Shown here: piece after piece, positions 1 through 8,923 of the stretch
How the letters are laid out: every line of letters starts with the position of its first letter
How positions within the stretch are numbered: position 1 is the first letter of the stretch
Source of the DNA: Saccharicrinis carchari
GTDB taxonomy: Bacteria > Bacteroidota > Bacteroidia > Bacteroidales > Marinilabiliaceae
DNA length: 64,000 nt
NCBI RefSeq assembly: GCF_900182605.1
Contig: NZ_FXTB01000004.1
Span: 186,001 to 250,000 of the forward strand
Direction: 5' to 3'
Program-made: the position numbers and the translations under genes
Notes under the pieces: model-generated
Seen by the model: only the letters and a program-made list of their open reading frames with translations
What the model was told of the DNA's origin: nothing
Databases searched by the model: none

Positions 1-537
1 TAACACTTCCTTGGGCTTAAATCCATTCAACAGTTTATCAATATATTCAAAGCGGCCTTCGGCGGCCATAAATTCGCCGGTTGAAATATCTAAAAAAGCC
101 ACCCCGGCACCATTCTTATCCATGTGTACCGATGCCAAAAAATTATTCTCGCGATGCTCAAGCACATTATCGCTCATCGCCACTCCGGGGGTAACCAGTT
201 CGGTGACACCTCGTTTAACAATAGTTTTAGTAAGCTTTGGATCTTCCAACTGATCGCAAACCGCTACCCTTTGACCGGCTCGCACCAACTTGGGTAAATA
301 GGTGTCCAGCGCATGATGCGGAAAACCGGCCAACTCAACATACGAAGCGGCACCATTGGCTCGTCGGGTAAGGGTTATTCCTAATATTTCGGCGGCTTTA
401 ACTGCATCATCCGAAAAGGTCTCGTAAAAATCGCCCACCCTAAAAAGTAAAATAGCATCGGGGTGTTTTTGCTTAATTGCATAATACTGCTTCATCAAGG
501 GTGTTTCCACCTTTTTATTTCCTTCTTTTTTGGCCAC
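1..537 (-). CDS. mutS: DNA mismatch repair protein MutS, N-terminal part (3' end outside window)
   Basis: The reverse strand encodes 179 residues that match the MutS N-terminus: the start region [14 protein letters not shown] is followed by GDFYETF, which carries the Phe-x-Glu element that stacks on the mismatched base, and by the rest of mismatch-recognition domain I ([25 protein letters not shown]). MutS recognises mismatches as a clamp-like dimer and recruits MutL. The frame is closed by a stop at 574-576. I chose the GTG at 535-537 because family members carry a short lysine-rich leader before the TPLMKQY segment; the ATG at 493-495 is the alternative. A TATATTTG box lies upstream at 602-609. 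The gene is transcribed away from the saccharopine reductase, and its remaining several hundred residues lie outside the window. Confidence 0.95.
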   Translation of the reverse strand, partial: MAKKEGNKKVETPLMKQYYAIKQKHPDAILLFRVGDFYETFSDDAVKAAEILGITLTRRANGAASYVELAGFPHHALDTYLPKLVRAGQRVAVCDQLEDPKLTKTIVKRGVTELVTPGVAMSDNVLEHRENNFLASVHMDKNGAGVAFLDISTGEFMAAEGRFEYIDKLLNGFKPKEVL

Positions 538-601
538 TACTTTTTGCTTTACTGTGGTACTAATCCGGCTGGCTTAGCTTTTAACTTTATTATTAACCGT
601 G

Positions 602-609
602 CAAATATA
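602..609 (-). promoter_or_regulatory. Candidate -7 promoter box for mutS
   Basis: The reverse strand reads TATATTTG followed by C, a full match to the Bacteroidota -7 consensus TAnnTTTG, about 65 nt before the chosen mutS start. I found no TTG at the expected -33 spacing, so only half of the promoter is supported. Confidence 0.4.
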
Positions 610-697
610 AAATTAATAATCCGTAAAGATAAGGATAAGTGAAAGACGAAGTTAGATTATTGATTATCACAATAATTAACAGTATATTATAATCCAA

Positions 698-2050
698 ATG
701 AGCAACAATAAAAACATACTAATTCTGGGTGCAGGCAAAGTAGCGGGACCGATTGTACAATATTTTTTACGTCAGAAATATCGCGTAACTGTTGCCTCGC
801 AATATCTTTATGAAGGAGAGTTAATCATTGAAAACAACCCACTCGGCGAAGCCGTTGAATGCTGTGCCAATGATGGCGCTAAACTTAATTCTTTGGTCCG
901 CAACAGCAATGTGGTGGTGAGTTTATTGCCCAATAAATTTCATCATTTGGTGTGCAAAGCTTGCATCCGGCAAAAACGCAGTTTGCTTACCCCCTCATAC
1001 GAGCAGCCCGAAATTAGTTTGATGCATTCTGATGCCTGCAAAAGCAACATTACCATTTTAAACGAAATGGGCTTATATCCGGGGATAGATCACATGTGGG
1101 CATCCGAAATTATTGCCGAGATTAAGGCAAGAGGAGGCAAGGTTAAAAAGTTTATTTCGGCATGTGGTGCTTTGCCCTCTCCCGAATCCCTTGATAATCC
1201 TTTCCGGTATAAATTTTCGTGGAGCCCAAAAGCTGTGATGCGGGCCAGCTCCGCTAAGGCCAGTTATCTGAAAAACAATATTATGGTTGAGCTCGAACCA
1301 TCCCAATTGATGAAGAACATTGTTGCCGTAAAAATAAGACGATTAGGTAAACTGGAAGCACACGCCAATCGCAACGCCCTGCCATACATTAGTTTATACC
1401 AAATACCTCAGGTAGAAACCTTTTTTAGGGGAACGTTAAGGTACAAAGGATGGTGCGAGGTGATAGATGCTTTAATAGAAACCGGCTACCTTTCTGAAAA
1501 ACCCTTTCCGGAACACATTAGCAACTATGGCGATTTAACTGCATTTTTGGGTGGTATGGAGAACACTCCCAATTTGAGGGATAGTTTTGCACGGAAACTC
1601 AATATAAAAACGCATTCCAACACCATTATGGCCATGGAATGGATTGGCTTGTTTTCCAGGTCACATTTCAACACCAATTTGTCAAGCCCCTTTGAGGTGC
1701 TAACCAACAGAATGGCAGGCAGAATAAAAATGTTGCCCTCGGATAAAGATGTTGTAGTACTAAACCAACAAATATTGTTTACCCTACCCGATGGAAAAGA
1801 AAAAATGATAAATGCTGTATTGACTCGGATGGGCAGAGACGATCAAAGAACTGCCATTGCCGATGCGGTTTCGTTACCCACAGCCCTGGCTGCTGAAATG
1901 TTGCTACATAAAAGTATTGAACACAAGGGTGTTATCCGCCCGGTTTACCCCGACATTTACCAACCTATACTTAAAAAATTGAGGGAAAATTTTAAATTTA
2001 GATTTAAAGAAACCGAATTAGACGGCGAAAAATGGCCGAAAGGCTGGTGA
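698..2050 (+). CDS. Saccharopine dehydrogenase / saccharopine reductase (Lys9-like)
   Basis: The 450-residue protein opens with a Rossmann fold (NILILGAGKVAGPI, residues 6-19) and continues with motifs typical of fungal Lys9-type saccharopine reductase: NEMGLYPGIDHMWA at about 122-135, NPFRYKFSWSP, and a C-terminal lobe with IRGTLRYKGW-like sequence (FFRGTLRYKGWCEV) and AWLGLFS-like sequence (EWIGLFSRS). The length equals that of the fungal enzyme. In that family the enzyme interconverts saccharopine with aminoadipate semialdehyde and glutamate using NAD(P)H. No other lysine or aminoadipate gene sits nearby, so direction and pathway (lysine breakdown or another amino-acid conversion) cannot be decided here. 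It stands alone, divergent from mutS and convergent with mgtE. Confidence 0.85.
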   Translation: MSNNKNILILGAGKVAGPIVQYFLRQKYRVTVASQYLYEGELIIENNPLGEAVECCANDGAKLNSLVRNSNVVVSLLPNKFHHLVCKACIRQKRSLLTPSYEQPEISLMHSDACKSNITILNEMGLYPGIDHMWASEIIAEIKARGGKVKKFISACGALPSPESLDNPFRYKFSWSPKAVMRASSAKASYLKNNIMVELEPSQLMKNIVAVKIRRLGKLEAHANRNALPYISLYQIPQVETFFRGTLRYKGWCEVIDALIETGYLSEKPFPEHISNYGDLTAFLGGMENTPNLRDSFARKLNIKTHSNTIMAMEWIGLFSRSHFNTNLSSPFEVLTNRMAGRIKMLPSDKDVVVLNQQILFTLPDGKEKMINAVLTRMGRDDQRTAIADAVSLPTALAAEMLLHKSIEHKGVIRPVYPDIYQPILKKLRENFKFRFKETELDGEKWPKGW

Positions 2051-2210
2051 TAAATAACAGTTGACCGTAAGTTGATTTAAGCAAAAACCTCTACATTACA
2101 TCCATTTTGCTGCACCACACGCTACAAAAGACCACATCCTTTAATTTAATTCATAGCGCTCAAACAGTGCCGGATTTTATTATACTAGCTAAAACATATT
2201 CATCACCTCT

Positions 2211-3575
2211 TTATACCAACCATGCATAACATATCGTGGCTATGGTGAGATATACAAACATACCTATAATATCGTTCATGGTAGTAACAAAGGGACCGGT
2301 GGCAACGGCCGGATCTATTTTTAAACGTTTCATCAAAAGGGGGATAAAAGTACCCAATAAAGAGGCAAACACCACCACCGAAAACATGGCGATACCCACC
2401 GTGTAGGTTAGTGCCACACCAGCACCCACTATATAATTATAAGTTAAAATAATAACCGCCAGCACCGTGGCATTGAGCAGGGCGATGGACAGCTCTTTTA
2501 TAAGCTTATTCCAGGTAGTATCCAGGCCCATACTCCCCGAAGCCAGTGATTGTACAATAATGGCCGAAGACTGCATACCCGTATTACCGGCCATGGCAGC
2601 AATCAAACCCATAAAAAAGGCCAATTGAGGATGTTCCGAAAGCAAACTAACAAACCCACCCACCACACGCGAACTGAGTATACCACCCAACATACCCAGC
2701 AACAGCCAGGGCATACGTGCACGTGTATGAATCCAGACACTGTCCGACGATTCCACATCCTCGGTAATACCGGAAGCCAGCTGATAGTCCTTTTCGGCTT
2801 CTTCGCGCATAAAATCCACCACGTCGTCGATGGTAATGCGACCCACCAAACGGCCTATCCCATCCACTACCGGCAGGGCAACCAAATCATATTTTTCCAT
2901 GATAGCGCTTACCTCCTCACCAGGCGCATCCGTACGTACAGATATTAATTTATCGTTATAAATATCCTTTACAGTAGCATTTTCGGGGCTTAACAGCAAA
3001 CGTTTTAAGGAGAGCGTTCCTTTTAAAATACCATCGTTGTCCACCACATACACGTAATATACCTCGTTCACATCTTCGCCTTGCCTGCGCATACTGCGCA
3101 AACAAGTAGGCAGATTCCACGACTCCTTTACCTGGATGTACTCTTTGGCCATCAAGCCCCCGGCCGTATCTTCGTGGTAATTAAGTAAATCGGCAATATC
3201 ACCGGCCACCTTCACATCCTCAAGGTGCGAGAGTACTTCTTGCTGCCGGTTGTCATCCATCTCGCCCAACACGTCGGCCGCATCATCGGAGTCCATCTGA
3301 TCGATGAATCGCCTCGCTATGACCTCACTGGGTAGTGCTTCCAGAAAACGACGACGTTCATCTTCTTCCAATTCCAGAATAACGTCGGCGGCCGTTTCGT
3401 CGTCAGCCAGCAGATAAATATATTTAGCTTCTTCGAGGTCAAGCTCCCTAAAAAGGTCAGCAATATCGGCCGGATGCAGTTTGCTCAGCTTTTGCTTTAG
3501 CTTTTTTTCCTCCTTGTGCTCAATGGCATGTCGAACCTTATCTACAAAGCCTCTGGTTAACGTAAACTTGGGCAT
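2211..3575 (-). CDS. mgtE: Magnesium transporter MgtE
   Basis: The 454-residue protein has the full MgtE layout: an acidic helical N domain (about 30-130, with LHPADIADLFREL), a CBS-domain pair (about 140-255) and a five-helix membrane domain (about 285-454). The pore region carries the family signature GNTGMQSSAIIVQS and the segment PAVATGPFVTTMNDIIGMF, whose Asp corresponds to the pore aspartate that binds Mg2+. MgtE channels are gated by Mg2+ bound between the N and CBS domains, so regulation is probably at protein level. Its start lies 28 nt after the rsmA stop, so the two genes probably form an rsmA-mgtE transcript. Confidence 0.95.
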   Translation of the reverse strand: MPKFTLTRGFVDKVRHAIEHKEEKKLKQKLSKLHPADIADLFRELDLEEAKYIYLLADDETAADVILELEEDERRRFLEALPSEVIARRFIDQMDSDDAADVLGEMDDNRQQEVLSHLEDVKVAGDIADLLNYHEDTAGGLMAKEYIQVKESWNLPTCLRSMRRQGEDVNEVYYVYVVDNDGILKGTLSLKRLLLSPENATVKDIYNDKLISVRTDAPGEEVSAIMEKYDLVALPVVDGIGRLVGRITIDDVVDFMREEAEKDYQLASGITEDVESSDSVWIHTRARMPWLLLGMLGGILSSRVVGGFVSLLSEHPQLAFFMGLIAAMAGNTGMQSSAIIVQSLASGSMGLDTTWNKLIKELSIALLNATVLAVIILTYNYIVGAGVALTYTVGIAMFSVVVFASLLGTFIPLLMKRLKIDPAVATGPFVTTMNDIIGMFVYLTIATICYAWLV

Positions 3576-3603
3576 AAACGGTGAATTATATAGGAATGGA
3601 TAA

Positions 3604-4386
3604 TTAATGCAACATATTCGCTTGAATAAATTGTGTAAGTGCTACAAACTCTTTAACACCTAACTGTTCCGGTCGTTTTCCAAAAACCTCCATTTGCATA
3701 ACTTTTTCCCGGTTAAAAGGAATCGACTTTAGGGAGTTACTCAGCGTTTTCCGGCGTTGATTAAAACCTGTTTTAACAATACGCGCAAAAAGTTTCTCGT
3801 CGCAGTCGAGTTTTTGGACATTGTTACGTGTAACTCTAATAACGCCGGATTTTACTTTGGGCGGAGGCGTAAAAACATGTTCTGGTACGGTAAAAAGATA
3901 TTCGACGTTATAATAGGCCTGTAAAAAAATACTAAGTATTCCCTGGGCTCTTGTTCCGGGAGGTGCCGTTAAGCGTTCGGCCACTTCTTTTTGCAGCATG
4001 CCAACCACCTCGGGTATTTTGTCTTTGTATTCAAGTACTTTAAAAAATATTTGACTCGATATATTGTACGGAAAATTACCAATGATGCTAAATTGCTCTT
4101 TACTTAACTTATTAAGGTCCATCTGCAAAAAGTCGTCGGATATAATATGGTTGTTCAATTGAGGGTAATGCTTTTTCAGATAGGCAACGGATTCCACATC
4201 TATTTCCACCACCTTTAAATTAATCCCTTCTTTATCTAATAAGTACTTGGTCAATACGCCCATACCCGGCCCCACTTCCAATACATTGGTATTATTATTC
4301 ATTAAGCTGCCGGCTATTTTTTTTGCGATACCTTCGTCGTTTAAAAAATGTTGTCCCAGATGCTTTTTTGCCCTAACGTTCTTCAT
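3604..4386 (-). CDS. rsmA: 16S rRNA (adenine1518/1519-N6)-dimethyltransferase
   Basis: This 260-residue Rossmann-fold methyltransferase carries the RsmA/KsgA N-terminus KKHLGQHFLND, SAM motif I (NVLEVGPGMGVLTKYL) and the base-flipping motif IV NFPYNISSQIFFK. The C-terminal part contains FNQRRKTLSNSLK, also typical of the family. It dimethylates two adjacent adenines near the 3' end of 16S rRNA late in 30S assembly. The ATG at 4384-4386 puts the protein at family length. mgtE follows 28 nt downstream on the same strand. The gene diverges from the flippase-like gene starting near 4534, and the two promoters share a gap of about 150 nt. Confidence 0.97.
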   Translation of the reverse strand: MKNVRAKKHLGQHFLNDEGIAKKIAGSLMNNNTNVLEVGPGMGVLTKYLLDKEGINLKVVEIDVESVAYLKKHYPQLNNHIISDDFLQMDLNKLSKEQFSIIGNFPYNISSQIFFKVLEYKDKIPEVVGMLQKEVAERLTAPPGTRAQGILSIFLQAYYNVEYLFTVPEHVFTPPPKVKSGVIRVTRNNVQKLDCDEKLFARIVKTGFNQRRKTLSNSLKSIPFNREKVMQMEVFGKRPEQLGVKEFVALTQFIQANMLH

Positions 4387-4533
4387 CCCTCAATTATTTT
4401 TTATCTGTTATGTGCCCATTCAGGCGCATATAATTCCCCTTTTCTAACTAATCTTAAAAACAGGTTGCGTAAACAGATAATCTTTTGTAAAATTGCACTC
4501 GCAAAAATCTGCGGCAAAGGTAAAATTTTAATA

Positions 4534-5517
4534 TTGAAAAAGACGATATTTAACATTGTAAAATTTGTTATATACCTGTGTATAGGAGGCTTTCTATTGT
4601 GGTTTGTATATCGCAACTACGATATGAAGGAAATCAAGGCCACATTAGGTCAGGGTATAAACTATTGGTGGCTTTTACTTTCGATGGTAATTGGACTACT
4701 TAGTCATTTTAGCCGCACTATTCGTTGGCAGATGCTTATAGAACCCATCGAAAAAAAAACCAGATTATCCAATACTTTCTTCGCTGTGATGATAGGGTAT
4801 TTTGCCAATCTGCTTATTCCACGAATGGGCGAAATATCGCGCTGCGGGGTACTTAGCCGTTACGAAAACATATCTGTATCTAAGCTAATAGGTACCGTTG
4901 TAGTGGAGCGTTTAAGTGATTTGATAATGCTGCTGTTTTGTATTGCTCTGGTACTTGGGCTACAATTTAATCTGGTATCCGACTTTTTATCCGAAAATAC
5001 CGACTTTAGTTCTTTCGCACAATTGTTTACATCGGTGTGGACCTATGTCATCCTGTTGTCCATTGTGCTGGCTCTGCGACTGTTAAAAAAATGGTTTGCC
5101 AAAACTTCGCCCTACAAAAAGCTTAAAGGTTTGTGGGCCAAGTTTTCCGAGGGTTTTTTGGCGGTCAAGAATATTAAGAATAAATGGGCCTTTGTACTAC
5201 ACACCTTATTTATTTGGCTCATGTATTTTTTTATGATTTATGTGAGCTTTTTTGCCTTTGAATTCACCTCACATTTATCCCTTATAGCGGGACTCACCAC
5301 CTTTGTATTAGGCAGCTTAGGAATGGTTGCCCCTGTTCAAGGAGGTATGGGACCCTGGCATTTTATGGTAATAGCCACCTTACAGATGTATGGTATCGTT
5401 GAAAACGAGGGTGCCGCCTTTGCGCTTATCGTATGGAGTTCGGTAAATGCCATGATCGTTTTAATGGGATTAATATCCCTTATTGTGCTGCCTCTCATTA
5501 ATCGTGAAAAAACTTAA
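4534..5517 (+). CDS. Flippase-like / LPG-synthase TM-domain membrane protein (copy 1)
   Basis: A polytopic membrane protein of about 327 residues with the features of the lysylphosphatidylglycerol synthase TM (UPF0104/AglD-like) family: the motif LLIPRMGEISRCGVLSRYE after the second membrane segments, VVVERLSDLIML, and the C-terminal MVAPVQGGMGPWHFM. An upstream ATG in this frame at 4348 would overlap the rsmA coding region on the other strand, so I prefer the TTG at 4534, which gives LKKTIFNIVKFVIYLCIGG, a normal start for this family in Bacteroidota. There is no MprF catalytic domain, so lysyl transfer is not expected; a lipid or glycolipid transport role is only suggested by the fold. The next gene starts 1 nt after the stop and is a divergent homologue. 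Confidence 0.75.
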   Translation: MKKTIFNIVKFVIYLCIGGFLLWFVYRNYDMKEIKATLGQGINYWWLLLSMVIGLLSHFSRTIRWQMLIEPIEKKTRLSNTFFAVMIGYFANLLIPRMGEISRCGVLSRYENISVSKLIGTVVVERLSDLIMLLFCIALVLGLQFNLVSDFLSENTDFSSFAQLFTSVWTYVILLSIVLALRLLKKWFAKTSPYKKLKGLWAKFSEGFLAVKNIKNKWAFVLHTLFIWLMYFFMIYVSFFAFEFTSHLSLIAGLTTFVLGSLGMVAPVQGGMGPWHFMVIATLQMYGIVENEGAAFALIVWSSVNAMIVLMGLISLIVLPLINREKT

Positions 5518-5518
5518 G

Positions 5519-6493
5519 ATGCACCTCATACTCAAAAAAGGCAGATGGATATCCTTGCTTGTGGCCACTTTGAGTTTTTCATACATTGTTTTTCGGCTTC
5601 TTCAATACAAACAACAATTTTCACTTTCGGATATTCCACATTTTACTAATCAAAATTTACTGATTGTATTGCTGGTACAAGCTATTATGCTGTGTATTAA
5701 TGTGTTTTTCGAATCGAAAAAATGGCAACTACTAATCACAACCGTTACAACAGTAAACTTTAGCAAAGCCTTAAAAATGGTAATGGCAGGTTTCGCTTCC
5801 GGGATAATAACACCTGCCAAAATGGGTGAGCCCTTAGGACGTGCCCTATTCCTAAAGCATAAATTTTGGCCTCATGCTACGGTATTAACCTATTTAGGCG
5901 GAATGATAAGCAATGCCATAGTTATTATCGTTGCTTTGCCATGCTTACTGTTATTGCATAATGTACTATGGTGTACACCTCCATCCATGCTACTTGTTTA
6001 CCTGCTGTTCCTATTGCTTCTTACGGTTACTATTATGCTACTAAGGCACCAAAAAAAAAGGCTTTATCAATACATCCATCGTTTTAAACCGTTGCAAACT
6101 TTACAACAGTTGCTGTACCAAATAAGCCGTATACCCAAAAATACTATTGGCTTAGTTGCCGGATATACCTTTTTGCGGTTTACGGTGTATTGTGCACAGC
6201 TAATTATTATACTATGGTTGTTGGGAGCCAACTTCGAGCCGGCTATTGTAGCAATGGTTCCATTATATTTTTTGCTCATTAGCATAGCGCCTTCCTTTTT
6301 TTTGGCCGAGCTCGGTATACGGGGGTCTGTGGCTTTGTTTATTTTTACCGGAGTTGGCCTTTCTGATGTGTCTATCGTAGTAGCAGTTTCGGCATTATGG
6401 GTAATAAATCAGGTGATACCTGCCCTTTCCGGGATTGTTGTAATTTGGCGCGTTGGTATGTTGAAAAAAAGGATTGAACCTTATCGTAATTAA
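5519..6493 (+). CDS. Flippase-like / LPG-synthase TM-domain membrane protein (copy 2)
   Basis: A second polytopic membrane protein (324 residues from the ATG at 5519, one base after the TAA of copy 1). The shared family motif appears as SGIITPAKMGEPLGRALFLK, with IAPSFFLAELGIRGSVALF near the C-terminus, the same layout as copy 1 but with little residue identity. The 1-nt spacing implies co-transcription and probably translational coupling. The pair may act together in moving a lipid-linked substrate, but neither the substrate nor a partner is visible; the family glycosyltransferase is over 1 kb away behind another gene. An upstream start at 5483 would overlap copy 1 and is less likely. Confidence 0.7.
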   Translation: MHLILKKGRWISLLVATLSFSYIVFRLLQYKQQFSLSDIPHFTNQNLLIVLLVQAIMLCINVFFESKKWQLLITTVTTVNFSKALKMVMAGFASGIITPAKMGEPLGRALFLKHKFWPHATVLTYLGGMISNAIVIIVALPCLLLLHNVLWCTPPSMLLVYLLFLLLLTVTIMLLRHQKKRLYQYIHRFKPLQTLQQLLYQISRIPKNTIGLVAGYTFLRFTVYCAQLIIILWLLGANFEPAIVAMVPLYFLLISIAPSFFLAELGIRGSVALFIFTGVGLSDVSIVVAVSALWVINQVIPALSGIVVIWRVGMLKKRIEPYRN

Positions 6494-6585
6494 AGTTTTA
6501 AAGTAAATTATCCGTAATTCTCAAAAACTCATTATCTTTAGTTCAATTTTTCGGGTATTAACCTCAAAATCCTACTTTACTTGTA

Positions 6586-7671
6586 ATGGAAAAATATATA
6601 AAAGAACTCCTTTCAGAAAATAACAGAGTTATCATTCCCAACTTTGGAGCTTTCATTGTTTCAAAAGAACACGGTACAAGTGTTTTATTTAATAACTTCT
6701 TGAGCTTTAACGATGGATTGTTGGTAAATTACATTGCCGAGCAAAAAGGAATTGATACTATTATAGCTACTGAACAGGTTTTTGAATATGCCGACAACTT
6801 AAAAAAAGAACTGGAAGAGGTGGGCACCTATATAATTGATAAGTTGGGTACCTTTAGAAAAGATGACAATGGCATTTTGCGCTTTCAACAGTCCGATGAT
6901 GTGAACGAATTACTCGGTCAGGATACCCATCAAACAAATGAAATATCCCCGAAAACAGAACTAAAGGAGAAAGATGAGCCGGCAAAAAAAGTATTTGTTC
7001 TGGATATTGAAGATGATGATTCTCCAGCCGTAGAACCGACCGTTGGCTCTAATGAAACCCAAACCCGGAATACAATTAAAGATAAGGCTGCCAGCCCCGA
7101 AAAAACTACCGTAACACCTCCAGCAGGTTTAGATACAGATGCCAAAAATACGGACAAAGGAAAAGTTCAATTAAAAAAAACAGTACCATCACCCAAGCCT
7201 GAAAAGAAAAAGAAAAATCTGGTTCCGATTCTTTTGTTAATAGCTACGGCTATAATAATTCTATTTTTTGGCATTTATTATATTTTCTACAACCAACCCA
7301 AGCAGCCTGAGCCTGTGGTAGCAAAAAAGGCAATACTGAAACCTAACATCACAAAGGAAGTAGCTAAGGATACAACGTTAGTTGTAGCCAACATTAAGGA
7401 ATCGGTTGCTGATATCCCTCAGGAAATGATAAACCCTGGAGCAAAAAAAGGAAGAATCTATATTATCGTAGGTGGATTTAAAGACGAAGTAAACGCCCAA
7501 AAAATGCTGAGTAAATTAAAAAGTGAGGGATACAACAATGCCGAAACATTTTTATTAAACAACATGCATTTGGTGAGTATTGATTCCGATACCTCTTACA
7601 AAAAGATGGAAGCACGGCAACAAGCGCTACTCAACCAAAAAATAGAAAGCTGGCTTTACAAGGTAAAATAA
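6586..7671 (+). CDS. HU-domain / SPOR-domain membrane protein
   Basis: The 361-residue protein combines three parts. Residues about 1-110 resemble the bacterial CCDC81-like HU domains (EKYIKELLSENNRVIIPNFG, IDKLGTFRKDDNG). A long polar linker (about 115-210, rich in Asp, Thr, Lys and Pro) leads to one membrane helix (about 212-235, preceded by KKKKN, so the N-terminus is cytoplasmic). A SPOR domain (about 287-361, GRIYIIVGGFKDEVNAQKML) then lies outside the membrane. SPOR domains bind denuded septal peptidoglycan and HU-like domains bind DNA or protein, so this may link the cell-division site with a cytoplasmic partner. That role is inference. It is followed by a clear terminator. Confidence 0.8.
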   Translation: MEKYIKELLSENNRVIIPNFGAFIVSKEHGTSVLFNNFLSFNDGLLVNYIAEQKGIDTIIATEQVFEYADNLKKELEEVGTYIIDKLGTFRKDDNGILRFQQSDDVNELLGQDTHQTNEISPKTELKEKDEPAKKVFVLDIEDDDSPAVEPTVGSNETQTRNTIKDKAASPEKTTVTPPAGLDTDAKNTDKGKVQLKKTVPSPKPEKKKKNLVPILLLIATAIIILFFGIYYIFYNQPKQPEPVVAKKAILKPNITKEVAKDTTLVVANIKESVADIPQEMINPGAKKGRIYIIVGGFKDEVNAQKMLSKLKSEGYNNAETFLLNNMHLVSIDSDTSYKKMEARQQALLNQKIESWLYKVK

Positions 7672-7692
7672 GTATTCGCAAATTATACATTG

Positions 7693-7724
7693 ACCCGGGT
7701 TCAGAATATGAATCCGGGTTTTTT
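7693..7724 (+). terminator. Rho-independent terminator after the HU-SPOR gene
   Basis: An 11-bp stem (ACCCGGGTTCA / TGAATCCGGGT with one G-T wobble) closes a 5-nt loop and is followed by a T run, 22 nt after the stop codon. Confidence 0.85.
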
Positions 7725-7792
7725 AGATAGGGGTTGTTTTTAAAAACTATCTCCTCCGGTAAAAATGTAAATTTACTTTTCAGATTCAAAGC

Positions 7793-8923
7793 ATGGTTAC
7801 AACAGCGGTTTCAATTATTACACTTGTTATATTTGCCTGCTATTATTGGCTTATATTCCGGTTTAGTCAAGGGTGGAAAAAATTAAAAAAAATTGAATTG
7901 TCACCTTCTACCGAAAAAACCAGCCTTTCGTGTGTAATAGCATTCCGAAACGAGGAAGCCCACCTTACCAAGCTCATAGAAGGATTAAAAAAGCAGCAGA
8001 ACGTTAGTTTTGAGGTTGTGCTGATTGACGACCATAGTACAGACAACTCCTTTGCATTGGCCAATAAGCTAACGGCCGATTTGCCGACTTTTACAGTGCT
8101 AAAAAATAAAGGGTGGGGTAAAAAGGCTGCGCTTGCCAATGGCGTGGCAGCTTCGCGTTTCGATTACCTTGTTTTTACGGATGCCGATTGTATACACCCA
8201 CAAAACTGGCTGGCTAATATGGCCCATTATTTTAATTCTTCCTCTGCCCTACTGTTGGTTGGTCCGGTGCGCCTTACAAAACCCACCAATTTCTTTGAAT
8301 ACTTTCAAGCCTTCGACTTCTTAAGTCTTGTAACATCCGCTGCCGGAGCCATCGGTGCCAGCCGCCCTATCATGTGCAATGGTGCCAATTTAGCAGTTTA
8401 CAAAGACTTATGGTTAGCGGCTCAATCATCTTTAAAAGAAGAATGGGCCAGTGGGGATGACATTTTTTTATTGCAATATTGTAAGGCGCATAAAAAAAAC
8501 ATAGCTTTTGTCAATTCTCACCATGCCATTGTACAAACCTATCCCGAACCAAAACTGTCGGCTTTTTTACAGCAGCGTGCGCGCTGGGCATCCAAAAGCA
8601 AGGGTTATACCGATAACTTTACCTTACTGGTGGCCTGGACCGTACTGTTGGTTAATCTGTTTATATTGGCCTTACCTTTGTTATTCTTATTGTACATTCC
8701 GTTAAGCTTTGGCCTGCTCGCTTTGTACATTATAAAAATCACCCTGGATTACCACCTTATAAAACGCGGTGCTTATTTTTTTAAAATGAAATTGAATACG
8801 GGCAGCTACTTGGGTATTGCATTTATTTACCCCCTTTATATTATTGCTTCTGTGTTGTGGGCTTTCTTTGGCAATAACACCTGGAAAAATCGAAAAATTA
8901 ACCAGATTATTTATCTACTTTAA
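7793..8923 (+). CDS. Family 2 glycosyltransferase, membrane-bound
   Basis: The 376-residue protein starts with a membrane helix (about 4-24), followed by a GT-A domain with VVLIDDHSTDNS (around 76-87), the metal-binding DAD of VFTDADC (around 127-133) and the acceptor-site motif QQRARW (around 260, the QxxRW motif of processive and related GT2 enzymes). Two or three hydrophobic segments close the C-terminus (about 285-360). It likely transfers a sugar from a nucleotide donor to a lipid or polysaccharide acceptor at the inner face of the membrane. The acceptor is unknown. Its last 9 nt overlap the convergent lipoprotein gene. It has no other polysaccharide genes beside it. Confidence 0.85.
   Translation: MVTTAVSIITLVIFACYYWLIFRFSQGWKKLKKIELSPSTEKTSLSCVIAFRNEEAHLTKLIEGLKKQQNVSFEVVLIDDHSTDNSFALANKLTADLPTFTVLKNKGWGKKAALANGVAASRFDYLVFTDADCIHPQNWLANMAHYFNSSSALLLVGPVRLTKPTNFFEYFQAFDFLSLVTSAAGAIGASRPIMCNGANLAVYKDLWLAAQSSLKEEWASGDDIFLLQYCKAHKKNIAFVNSHHAIVQTYPEPKLSAFLQQRARWASKSKGYTDNFTLLVAWTVLLVNLFILALPLLFLLYIPLSFGLLALYIIKITLDYHLIKRGAYFFKMKLNTGSYLGIAFIYPLYIIASVLWAFFGNNTWKNRKINQIIYLL

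Noticed and set aside
2550-2948. 132-codon forward frame opposite mgtE
   Set aside because: Its composition is the reflection of the well-supported MgtE coding sequence on the other strand.
4348-4533. Upstream ATG extension of the first flippase-like gene
   Set aside because: It would overlap the start of rsmA on the opposite strand and adds non-membrane sequence not expected in the family.
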